DNA of 60,000 bases, taken from contig NC_064034.1 of NCBI RefSeq assembly GCF_932526225.1, forward strand, positions 7,552,001-7,612,000, in the 5' to 3' direction. Shown here piece after piece: positions 13,701 through 25,700 of this stretch; positions within the stretch are counted from its first letter, which is position 1, and every line of letters begins with the position of its first letter. Source of the stretch: Nematostella vectensis. Lineage: Eukaryota > Cnidaria > Anthozoa > Actiniaria > Edwardsiidae. Under the pieces are notes generated by a model that was given only the letters and a program-made list of their open reading frames with translations, was not told the DNA's origin and did not search any database. The position numbers and the translations under genes are program-made.

Positions 13701-16700
13701 TTTTTTATTCGTTTCTTGTGTAAACGCAAACAATATAGTATTTCAACCGTGCCTTGTGTGAACGCAAACAATAAAGTGTTTCAACCGTGTCTTGTGTGAA
13801 CGCAAACAATAAAGTGTTCTAACCGTGTCTTGTGTAAACGAAAACAATAACGTGTTTCTACCGTGTTTGCGTAAACAATAAAGTGTTCCTACCGTGTCTT
13901 TTGTAAACAATAAAGTGTTTCGACCGTGTCTTGTGTAAACGCAAACAATAAAGAGTTTTTACCGTGTCCTGGGCGGCTTCCTTATTCATCATGGTCTTTT
14001 CGCGAATCATGGCGAATTGCTTCTCCGCCATGGTTACTATGGAGACGGCCATGTCTTCTTCATACTGCTGTTCGTCTCGCTTCCTGCGCCTCGCTTCCAG
14101 TCTTTCTTTAGCCAAGCGACGCTGGCGCTCTATGTCTTTCTGGAAAGCCTAAAACCAAAGATAACTTTATCGTCAATTCTATAATAGCAACAGCAACGTA
14201 ACGACACACGTCTTAAGCCAGGTGAACCACATTTCACGCGTGCACTGCTCACTGCCTCGCGTGGCGAGGCACACATATATACACATAAAGAATGTTTATC
14301 TATCACTTTTTTGCTATTGTCTACATTTTTTTAAATACAATGGTCTATTTACAAGTGTAGTTTTATTAATGTTGAGTTGATTATTAACAGCATCTCAGTT
14401 CCTTGCTTTGATTAGTCGAAGGGAATTGTTCAGCGTAAAATAAGCGCAAAATGGATGCGTGATTGGTTTATCTTTTAGTAATAATAACGTAACTATGATG
14501 AGCTCACCATTCTCTTGGTGTCCTGTTGCCGTTGTAGTTCAGCCATGAGGGCGTTGATCTCGGATTCCGAGGCCCCCGCCTTGATCTTGGCCTGTTTCTC
14601 TCTCTCCATCTCCTCCTCCAGCTCCGCTATCTTCTGCTCCTCCTCCTCCTCGAGGTGCGCCATTTCCTCGTCGTCTTCTCCGAGGGCGTCCATCTGACTC
14701 GTAGGCTATGGAGCAAACAAACAAGTAAAAAAAGAGAAGATTTTACAAGGCATGGCTGTGGAATGAAGTGCACACAAATATCACAAGACGAGGCGGGGGG
14801 GGGGGGGGGGGGGGCTAATTTGAAAAAGAGGTGTGGCGCTTATTGACAGCTGGGCGCTTGATTTCTCTAATTATTTGTGTGATGTTGACGAGGGGTAGTA
14901 TGGCTAGGTGCTCTCAATATTCTTCGAGTTGTTGCCACAGTGACGTGGAAACCATTCACGTTCAATTTACCTTGGATCAAAATTTACATGATCTACATGT
15001 TCTTCCTAGTTCTACTCCTTGTTATTTCACTGATGAAGTGAGCGTTGAACGACAGAGCATTTTGTACACCTGCATTATTTGTGGTGGATACATGGAGTAT
15101 ATTAACGGACGCCTCCTTACCTCCATAACAGTACTTCGTTTCCTAACGGGGCGTGAGCCTAGTATAGTAGCAGCTACATTATCCAGCCATCCCTCACGTC
15201 TGGCACGCCTCTGGTCATCCTTCACTTGGCTCAGTACGTCTTCCTCCTGGGCAATATAGATGTAACACATAATAGCATAGCTACAATTCATCTACAATAC
15301 ATCCTACCTTCTAGGAAATATAGGTTAGCTACAATGCTGTGGCATCGCCTCCTTAACTAATGAAGCACCCTTATTTCCTTCACACGCCTTGTCTGTTAGG
15401 ACCTTGCTCATAGCGCTGTTCTCACTCTGCTGTTTATCAAATAACACCGATCCCACAAATGTAGCACCTTTTCGTTCCAGCTCAACTGTTTCTTGAGTGG
15501 CATCCTTAAGAAGCACCCTTATTTCCTTCACTTACCTTGTCTGTCAGGACCTTGCTCATAGCGCTATTCTCGCTCTGTTGTTTCTCCTGCAGGTCCGCAA
15601 GCAGAGCCACAGACACCTCGTCTTTAAGCTTGTCCTCCGGCACACCTTGCTCAGTCAGCAACTGCTTACGACTTTCCATGCGCAGAAGGAGAGCATTGTG
15701 GAGCAGCTTCTTTTGCTTCGTGCGGCTAGCGGCGATACGAGTGGCGCTTGCTACTCGCTCCTCCTGGTCAGAAGGGACGTCAAGGAGAAGTCAATAACAC
15801 AGCAGTAGTGCTGAATACCCTTCCAAGTTTTTGTTGGTAAGCTAAACATCTATTTTTTAGTAGTTTCCGATCAACTAGCAAGCAAAACAAAGAAAATCGA
15901 AGAACAAACTGCTCCAAACCAAAGAAAATTAACAGCTTAACAGGCTACGATATTATTGTAGCAGAGTTTTATAACCTACAAAAATTCTGATCAATTTATT
16001 TTAAGTTAAAGCGCGCGGAGAACCGGGACGATCCTTTAGTGCCGCAAAACAGGCAAATTATATATTTTTTTAGTAAATCAAGCTCGTACTTTTCAGTCGT
16101 TATGAACTAAATCCAGTTGAACCATTCATAATTCAAATCATCCTAAACAAACCAAAGCTCTACCACTGTACCTCTGTTTGGTGTTGCTCGGCTGTAGCCT
16201 GGAGAGAGTCCCGCACCGAGTCCATTCTCCAGTTTTGCCGCTCTTTAGCGAGCTGCTCAATACGAGCCTGTCTCTCATCCTGCGATAAATACTGGGCAGC
16301 GGCAATACCATCAGCGTCCTCCTGTATTTCTTGAAGAAGCTCTGACAAAGCCTGGGCGAACGAGAACAAGGGGAAAAGTCAACAATTGCAGCCATGACCT
16401 ACAACTCTATTTTAACTTCATAATACAGCTAAATTAATAAGCATCACATCGTGACGCAAAGCAATATACAACTCTCCGATATTTTCGTGACTCTGAGCAG
16501 TTTCCGCCAGCATTCAACCTAATTAACTAATTCCCTAGTTCTTCTCCTAACCTATTCTCTTAACTAATTTTCATACTGAAAACGCTTATCCGAGATCGCT
16601 CTAGTAGCTGATACCCGAGTTAATACGTATTCCGGTGTATCAGTATAGTTTTAAGTAGATCGATCGCTGGTCTGCCCAGATGAAAATAAAAGAACTTTAC

Positions 16701-19700
16701 CTGTTGTTCGGTAGTATGCTTTTTCTCCACTTCATTAAGAATAGCCTCCTGAAGTCCTGCCACCCCTCCCTGATGAATATCCATGGCCTGTAGCTTGTCT
16801 GCCTCTAGATCAGCAAGTTGTTCTTTGATAATTTCATCTCGGGCTTGACGCTGCACCTCCTCCTCGGTCAGCACCTTGTGTTTGGCCGCGCGTTTGGCTT
16901 TCAGGGCCGCTAGACGATCACGTGCCAACTGCTCTTGTCGGGCGCGGTCCTTTTTGTAACTATCGATAAGAGAAACATGAGGTACTGTAAAAATCAAATG
17001 TTCAGCACTGAAGAGCAAGTTGATTTGACGAATGCTAAGAAGTACACTTCTAAGAGATGATTAATAGACGATCGCTTGCCAAATGGTCATGTAAAAAACA
17101 AATGTCCAAATAGGAACAAATGTATAGCCTCATTGTATAGCCTCTTTTGCAGTAGTTTCGACCTCTGTCACAACGAACGCAATGGGTGACAAACATCAGA
17201 ATGACTACGCAAGAGAAGAAAACAATGTAGAGAGCCATTTTTAAAACAAATTAAAAAAATCCCAAAACTAATCTTAGCCCGTACAGAATCCGGGGCTTCT
17301 GGCTCTGGTTCTTAGCTATCGTGGCTCTCGTGCAAACTAAAAATGCATACTAAATGGCACCTACTTAGCGTCTTTTGAAGCTTCTTGTTGCTTGGCCAGG
17401 CTGAACAAGATGGCCGCCGTGTCGAAGTTGTCTTCTTGTTTGAGCCTGCGCTGTTCACGCCGTAGCTTAGCGAGTTCAAGCTGCCGTTGGCGTTCGCTTT
17501 GTAGACGTGTATCTTGGCCGCGCAAAGAAGCCAGGAGAGCATTTTTCTCCTCCTCGTAGCGGGCCTGACAAATAAAGTAAGAAACATTCCACTGTTTGCT
17601 GCTATTTTATTCACAAATTTTAAAGCTCTACTCTGTGGAAAGTATTAGGGTTTAAGGCTCTTTCCTTGGCTATCGCACTAGTTTACTTCGGCTCAATAAC
17701 GGTTTCACTATACCTGCAAATCATAGATTAGATTAGCGGTAGTAGCATCCTCTGCTTCCGCCACGGTCTCGCCCGTAATCCTGTCCAGAACTACACTATC
17801 GACGGACTCAATCCCGTTAGCCTCGATCATCTCCAGGGTCTCTAACTCATCGTCATTCACCACCTCGCCAGAGGCTTTCCTCTGTCGAAGTTTCTCCAGC
17901 CGTTCCTTGAGTAACTGCTGCTGCCGTTCCTTGGATTGACCAATCAGGGCGCGAAGTCCAGCCTCATGTTTGCGTCCTTCGCCTAGTAGCCTGTTTGAAA
18001 AGTTACGGACCCTTACAAATGAAAACCTTCATGGTGTGTGTGTGGTGAGGGAGTATTATGTGGAATACATATGACGCTGCGAAGTGCGTTCCTGAAAAAA
18101 AAAAACGTGTATTTTTATGAATGGCGACCTTTACCTGCTAGCCTCGTCTAGCTTTCCGTCTTCTCTAAGCCTCTTCTCTTGCAGTTTTAGTTTTACCAAG
18201 CGTGCCTGTCGCTCACGCTCGCTTAGCGCTGCCCACTGTGCCTCACCCATCTGCTTCATCATCGCTTCCATCAAGAGTTTGTCCTTCAGTGCGTCATATT
18301 TCTCTTCTAGAGCCTCGACCAGTTCATCCTCCGTAGGAGCCTGCGAGTTGGCGCACTTTGGCAAGCGTTTGACGCCCAGCAGCGCAGCCGCAATGTTGTC
18401 ATACCATCGCTCGCGGCGCGCAAGGAACTGGACTTGCTTTAGCTGTTGGAGGATGGCAGGACTCTACGGAGACATTTTATTTTTGTTAGCACGTTTGCCT
18501 AACGCCACTCACCAATTTTCAAGAGCTTATGCCTTTCGAATTCTGTGCTAGAAATAACTTGGAGTTACTTCTATTGTTGTTCCTTTTTGTTAATGAAAAT
18601 ATACAAGGGGCAAATTAAAAAAGTCATTACAAAATAGGCCATACATCAACTAAGTCAGTTAAAATCACGGTGAAATTTCATCCATCTTCATCAGAAAACG
18701 GCTTAATATCTTCATCGGAAAACGGCTTAATTGTATTTCTACTGTACTAAACAATGTCGGGAATTTGCCAAGTATGGATCAGGTACTAACCTTAGAAGCT
18801 AGATCCTGAAGTAAGTACTCCTGTTCCATGTCTTGTTGCTGTTGAAGATCTGCAAGTAAACCTGCCGCTATCTCGTCTTCTGTCCTTTCCTTTTCCTCAC
18901 CTTCGCCGAGTGGTTCACTGAGTTTAATCTCAATCTTCAAGCCCGTCGCCTCACGTAGGTTTTCTTCCTGCTCTTGCGCGGCTTCAGCCATCTCGTCAGG
19001 ACTTGACTCGCGCCATTGCTTACGATACTCCTGTGAGTGGAAAGTAGTTAGGATGCAGGGAGTACAAATCTAAGAATTTTATAACTCAGAACAAGCACTA
19101 CATCAATCCACCAAAGGCAGCCAAGCATGTTTTGTTACAGAAAGGGGTGGAGCCCTTTCATAGTGGTAAGTTTAAGCAGAACATTGGTGCTACTCTGTAG
19201 TACGTATGCATCTCAACATTAAGTTCCCGATATGAGTTGAGTTGGTTCTCGCATTTAATCGTGTTCATGTCCCAAACGACATTTATAATTTATTGCGCAA
19301 ATATAAAAAATGAAGCGACTTTAAAAAAAATTTTAACATACCCGTTTTAAACCTAACCTTTGAACCCTACCCCTTTAAAGCTAACCTTGAGTTCTATAAG
19401 CCTATCCTCCCTCTCCCTCGGACCGAGCTTGTGTGCAGCCTGGCGGAGGGAGCTGTCTCGCTCCTCATTCAACATGATCTCGAAAACGGCACGTTCACAT
19501 GCGTGTTTCTGTTCCATCTCCTTGATTACGGCCTCCTAGGAAAGATAGAACACTGTTAGCATCAAGCAAGAGAACAAGTTTGTTTTGGGATTTGGGATTG
19601 CTAAGAAATGTGGAGAAATGTGCAGATGATTATAGTTAGAGACCACGGCTCCTACCAACTAGTACCTTAAACATCGCCAATATACTATGTTCCCGCTTAG

Positions 19701-22700
19701 TAGGTGAGAGTTCACTGTATATTGTGTGGGAAACCGAGCAGGCTTAAAATGCGACTCGTCAGTAGACCACGTTTAAATTAAATGGAGTGTGTAGGGGCAC
19801 CGTGATAAGAGATCTTCGGGTGATTCGGGAAGTGACCTTATAGCTTCACACATACGGTAGTCTACGGCAAGAGACAGGTTACTTAAATCTCATGCAAACG
19901 GCCCATTGCTTGCCGAAATAACCATAGCTGTAGCATGTGCATTGTTGTTCCTCGGCCGGGCTAGGCGCTGCCTGTAGTTCTGGGCGATTTTTGCGCTGCC
20001 GGCAAGAGGCATTATTGGTATAAAAAATAAAATCTGATGGGGACCGAGCAGGGTCTAGGGTATGGAAACGGGGCACACTGGTTTTCTTCCATACCTGCAA
20101 GACTGCGACATTCGTAGGGTCAGTGACCTCGACCTCGTTTTGCTCCATGTTTTGGAGCTTCTCCTTCTCCTTGCCCAGGTCTGATGTCCTTTTCTGGCGA
20201 CGCGCTGCGAGCCGTTCTCTGGCTAGGAGCATCTGCCTCTCGCGGTCTCTCTTATGGCTAACATGGCAACAACAGTCTTATGTTATTTTGAAAATACCAA
20301 ATTAGTTAATTCCTTACTTGTCTGACGAGGAAGTATTTTGGGATATTATGAAGTACTGTGATCCAAATTTGGGAAAATTATTCATCACTAGGTTGATCTA
20401 ATTTGTATTTTCCAGTCGTCAAAAATAAAACTTTTACTCTGTGCCCGACGAGACAATGCATCATCAGCGAGACTACAGTTTTTTTTTGTAGCCGTCATTT
20501 CAACCTTATGTTGATTCGACGCTTTCCCAACCAGCGAAAACATCCTCGATTCTAACAAGGACAGTAAGTTCAAAATGGAAACCTCTTCAATACGGTGTAG
20601 AAAATGGAATAAAGGACTCACATGTCTTGCAAGTTGGCCTGTTGCGCCTGTGCAAGGCCAAACACGAGAGCGGCGCGATCGAATGTGTCCTCTTGTCGCG
20701 CGCGTCTCTCGTCACGCTTCATTCGCGCGAGGGCAGCCTGGCGTTCTCTCTCGCTGGCGAACTTGGCGTCTGCGCCACGAAGACCGGCCATCAACGCTTC
20801 CTTTTCCTCCTCCAGGCGTTTCTGCAAGTATTTACCGTTGGTAATAATAGTTATAATAATAGACTTTGAGGCAACATTTTAAATACTGTTATAGCATTAG
20901 TTACCCGCTGCATTGTCAATGTGTAAAAAGACCGGCCTCACTTGGTACCGCAAGCAATAGCGGGTTCCTCCTTGATCTTCGTATAGCAAAGCCAAGTTTA
21001 AGTAATCAGGGAACATTTTAAATTAATGTCAAAAGTTATGACATTTTTTAGGGGATGTCCGTTTGGATGGTAGTAATCAGGGAACATTTTAAATTAATGT
21101 CAAAAGTTATGACATTTTTTAGGGGATGTCCGTTTGGATGGCCCTACGTAGTAAAACTAAGTTGAAGACAAAGGAACCCTAATTTCATGCATCTATTTCA
21201 TCGCTGCACTCGCTCATCATATTCGGTTAACTGTAATTCTTGATTGTCCATACTTCTGAACCGTCTCTCAAGCTAAAAATTAGACCGTTTCTACCTCCCT
21301 AGTCCCTCTTTGTCTCCCCCCCCCCTTATTACCTCAAGATCCAACAGGGCGTTGCCAGTTGATGCCTTTTGCAGCTCCTCTTCCCTCTGACGGTCTTCCT
21401 CAGCCTCTAGCTTGTCGACCTCTTCCTGTGCCATACCTTCCGCCAGCCTCTGCCTCCTTTTAGCTAGACGCTCCTGTAGATGCTTCTCGTAGTTAGTGCG
21501 GTTCTCGCCCATGAGGGAGACCAGGTTAGCCTCTGCACTCGCTGCATCGCCAAACAGCTTTTGTAGCTCATCCATCTTGCCTGTAATGCGGTATGAAAAC
21601 GCCATTAACGTCGCAACTCGAGCACTAAAAATCCCCCGGGTATTCGAGAGAATAAAGAAAAACTTGATGAGGTTCAAGAGCGAAGTATAGTTGTATCTTT
21701 TTACTCATTTTTCATTTTTTTAACCCAAGATTTTGCCCTGGAGGAAGAGGTTTTCATAAACACGCGCAGCAAAGGGTTACAGTCAAAGATAAGTTGTCAA
21801 GCAAGCACAAAAGAGAACAGAGACATTAAAATGTATCAGTTCTAAACAAGCTAAAGCGTATTCCACAAGTTTATGGAAACCACTCTATATACCTGTTTCC
21901 AAGGTCCAAAACTACATTAGAAGATATCGACCCCTTAGCGACTTGATGTTTACTGAGTATCTCACTTAAAAAAAAATAATCCTATTGCCTTGTTATTCAC
22001 CCAAGAAGATTTCAAAATTCTTTTCTTTTTTTTTATTTTCCCTTGACGCTTATCTTGGAAGATAGCAGTCCACTTTATATTCTCAGTCTGCAATACAAGT
22101 AGACAATGATACTTCTTTTACTTTTTCAACTCACCTATGAAATATTTTAACTCGCTTTTCCGTCTTACCTTCTTGCTTGAGCCGCTTTGCCTCTAACTTT
22201 AGCTGTACGAGTTTAGCCATCCGATCTCTCTCGCTCATTGCCTTCCACTCCGCCTCACCGACTTGTTTCATCAACGCCTCTGCCATGAGTTTGTCCCGTA
22301 GCGCGTCGTATTTGCTCTCAAGCGCCTGCACCAGCTCGTCCTCGTCAGCGGCCACTCCCTCCTCGCCACGCGTCAGGACGGCACGCACATTGGCAAGGGT
22401 GTCTTGTGCGCGCGCAGCAATGTGCTCTTTTTGCAGAGCAATGAGACCGTCTTTGTCCTGGAGAAAGAATAGACCTAAATCGAGACGTCCATGCCACGAT
22501 AAACTAACTATTGCCTAATTTCCTTGAAAAAAAAGAACGCATGAAACTATAGTTTAAAGAAACACAGGAAGCTATTGCTTGCTAAAGTTTGAAGAAACAC
22601 AGGAAGCTATTGCATTACATGATAAGAAAATGAAAACATCGCATGAAATTATTGCCTGATTTTATAAGAAGTTAGAAAAAAACGCATGAGACTATTGCCT

Positions 22701-25700
22701 GATTTGATAGGGAGCTGAAAAAAAAACGCATGAAACTATTGTCTGATTTGATAAGTTAAAACAAAAGCATGAAATGTTTGATTCATCCGGTTCCTTCTTC
22801 ATAAAAAAAAATACATTAAATACAAAAATACATACAGGTAAAAGCCTTTAGACAAGGCCCCTCCACCCTTTCTTTCTCTCTACTCATTTCCATTGAGAAT
22901 CAAAGAAACACATTAAACGCACCTTCTCCTGCATGCTTGCCAAAACGCCCTCGCTCTCTTTGTCCTGTTCTTGCTGTAGATCCGCTATCAGCGAGATCAT
23001 CACCTCGTCCCGCGGGACTTCACTGCCGTCCTCGCGGGATTTCGCGAGGTGGGCTTTTCTGCTGACAAGCTTGATGGCCGCGGCTTCAAGCATCACACTT
23101 CGCTTCTGGTCTTTGTCGGCTGGTATAATCAAGAAAGGTTCACCAATACACCAATAAAATATTTGCGAAACGAAGAATTTGCCTAAACAAGATCATGAAG
23201 TCACTGTATACTTTTTTATTAAATCAACCCTTTTTCTTTTTATTCATACCACAGACATTTAAACTTTCAAACAGGATCTTTGAACTTGTGGTACGTCATA
23301 ATGCAAATTTCATATAACTCCCTGGTGTAATCAGAAAAATGCAGGTAGGGGGCCACAATTTGCGGTTTTTCCATACCGTCCTTGCCAATCACAAAATTGT
23401 TTTTATTGCATATTGCAAGGCACAAAATGAGTTAAAATCTCAATCCCATTTGAAAGTCTTGTTGTCACTCCACCAGGGAAAATCCTATATATACTGACCT
23501 GGATCAAGTAATATTTGTAATGACCTGGACCACGTAACATATGTACTGACCTGGATCAAGTAATATATGAACTGACCTGGATTAAGTAATATTTGTACTG
23601 ACCTGGATCAAGTAATATAATGTGTACTGACCTGGATAAAGTAATATATGTACTGACCTGGATCAAGTAATATATGTACTGACCTGGATCAAGTAATATT
23701 TGTGTACTGACCTGGATTAAGTAATATATGTACTGACCTGGATCAAGTAATATTTGTGTACTGACCTGGATTAAGTAATATATGTACTGACCTGGATCAA
23801 GTAATATATCTACTGACCTGGATAAAGTAATATATGTACTGACCTGGATCAAGTAATATATGTACTGACCTGGATCAAGTAATATTTGTGTACTGATCTG
23901 GATTAAGTAATATTTGTACTGACCTGGATCAAGTAATATATGTGTACTGACCTGGATAAAGTAATATATGTACTGACCTGGATCAAGTAATATATGTACT
24001 GACCTGGATCAAGTAATATATGAACTGACCTGGATCAAGTAATATATGAACTGACCTGGATCAAGTAATATATGAACTGACCTGGATCAAGTAATATATG
24101 AACTGACCTGGATCAAGTAATATATGTACTGACCTGGATCAAGTAATATATCTACTGACCTGGATTAAGTAATATTTGTACTGACATGGATCAAGTAATA
24201 TTTGTGTACTGACCTGGATCAAGTAACATATGTACTGACCTGGATCAAGTAATATATGAACTGACCTGGATTAAGTAATATATGTACTGACCTGGATCAA
24301 GTGCTACAAGTTTGTCCTTGAGCTCGCGTAACCTAGCTTCGCGTTGCTCTTGCGTCCAGGCCTCTGCCGTGTTGGTCAGGTCGGCTTGGTCTTCTTGTAG
24401 CAAATCGACCAACGCCTGGGACAAAGACCGAGGAGACGGTTTGTATTTGAGAAGTGGGTAAAGCTCGCTCTTTGAGATCGTTCACGCGAAGGCTATGTGA
24501 AGGGTTAAGCACTCAGCGCCAGAATTGTTGAAGAAACATGCAGCACAGTGGCTAACTTCCGCATAAAACTTATTATAAATGTCTACGCACACAATGTCCG
24601 TACATTCTTATTTCCCTCATTCATTGGGCTTCCCTTAGTTGAATATGAGACGGTTTCTTTAATCCATGCGGTTTAAGCCCAATAATGGTTTAGCGTGCAA
24701 AGAGCATAAATACATACAGTGGGACCCCGATAACTCGAGCTCGGGGTAACGTGAGCTGACTTTATATATTACAGTATCTTAAACAACTGAAGCATATGCA
24801 TTGTTAGTAGTGATTCCACTGCACATGCAAATAGTTTTACTATTTACATCTCTCTCGGCCTTGTGTTCATACTCATTACATCGCTCTCGTCCGTGTGTTC
24901 ATACTCATTACATATCTCTCGTCCTTGTGTTCATACTCATTACATCTCTCTCGTCCTTGTGTTCATACTTATTACATCTCTCTCGTCCCTGTGTTCATAC
25001 TCATTACATCTCTCTCGTCCTTGTGTTCATAATACTCATTACATCTCTCTCGTCCTTGTGTTCATACTCATTACATCTCTCTCGTCCTTGTGTTCATACT
25101 CATTACATCTCTCTCCCTCCTTGTGTTCATACTCATTACATCCTTCTCGTCAGGGTGTTTTTACAACTTACATCTCTCTCGTCCTTGTGTTTATTTTCGA
25201 GGATTTTCATCAAGTTCTCCTGCATGATAGCCAAGTCTCCCTCAGCCACAAGCTTATCTTCGGCTTTCTCGCTGTCTTTACGGGCAGCCCGGCGTCGAGC
25301 AAGACGCTCTTTCGCCAACTGCTCCTGGCGAAGGCGATCTTGGCGAAGCCTAAGAATTAGATCAGTTAGACCCAGTTCCCATCGAGCAAACAGTGTAGTC
25401 ATCCTTGGAAACAATTCGCAGGCTAGTGTTATAAACTTGATATGTGGCTAAGCATACGGCACTTGTCATTTGATTGTTATCTAAAATAAGAGCAATGAAT
25501 CTGCTTTTCCTAGTGTACCGCATTACTTCTTTTCACACCTCTAAAAAGATCAATGATTTGAAACAATGTAACGCGAAAAGAGATCCTTTGCGTAAAAGAT
25601 CGGGTCCACCCTTCCCATTCTTTATAGTGCGCTCATCGTTCATAATACGTATAACGCGCTCTTGTTCTAAGTACTGGTACTGTACACAGCAGAATAATCT

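Larger units (their letters stand above)
10682..14705 (-). other. exons 34-40: diverged sixth module and C-terminal tail
   Basis: Exons: 14705-14508, 14148-13963, 13190-13035, 12560-12414, 12047-11934, 11378-11151 and 10894-10682. Exon 34 (DALGEDDEE, then a Glu-rich run) falls where a sixth YDAL segment is expected from the spacing, and RQRRLAKERLEARRRKR in exon 35 corresponds to the RQEQLA segment. Later exons are highly basic or acidic coiled coil. The last exon ends EAGASS. Confidence 0.75.

Noticed and set aside
11169-15797. Many Ser/Leu-rich plus-strand frames
   Set aside because: Complement of Glu/Lys/Arg-rich coiled-coil exons on the minus strand.
23490-24300. Regular short repeats resembling a CRISPR array
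   Set aside because: Units are contiguous 26-29-bp copies without unique spacers, lie in an animal gene intron, and copy an exon edge.
24801-25451. Plus-strand frames of 216 and 165 codons
   Set aside because: They read through the 32-bp array and antisense to exon 18; the minus-strand exon has conserved module sequence.
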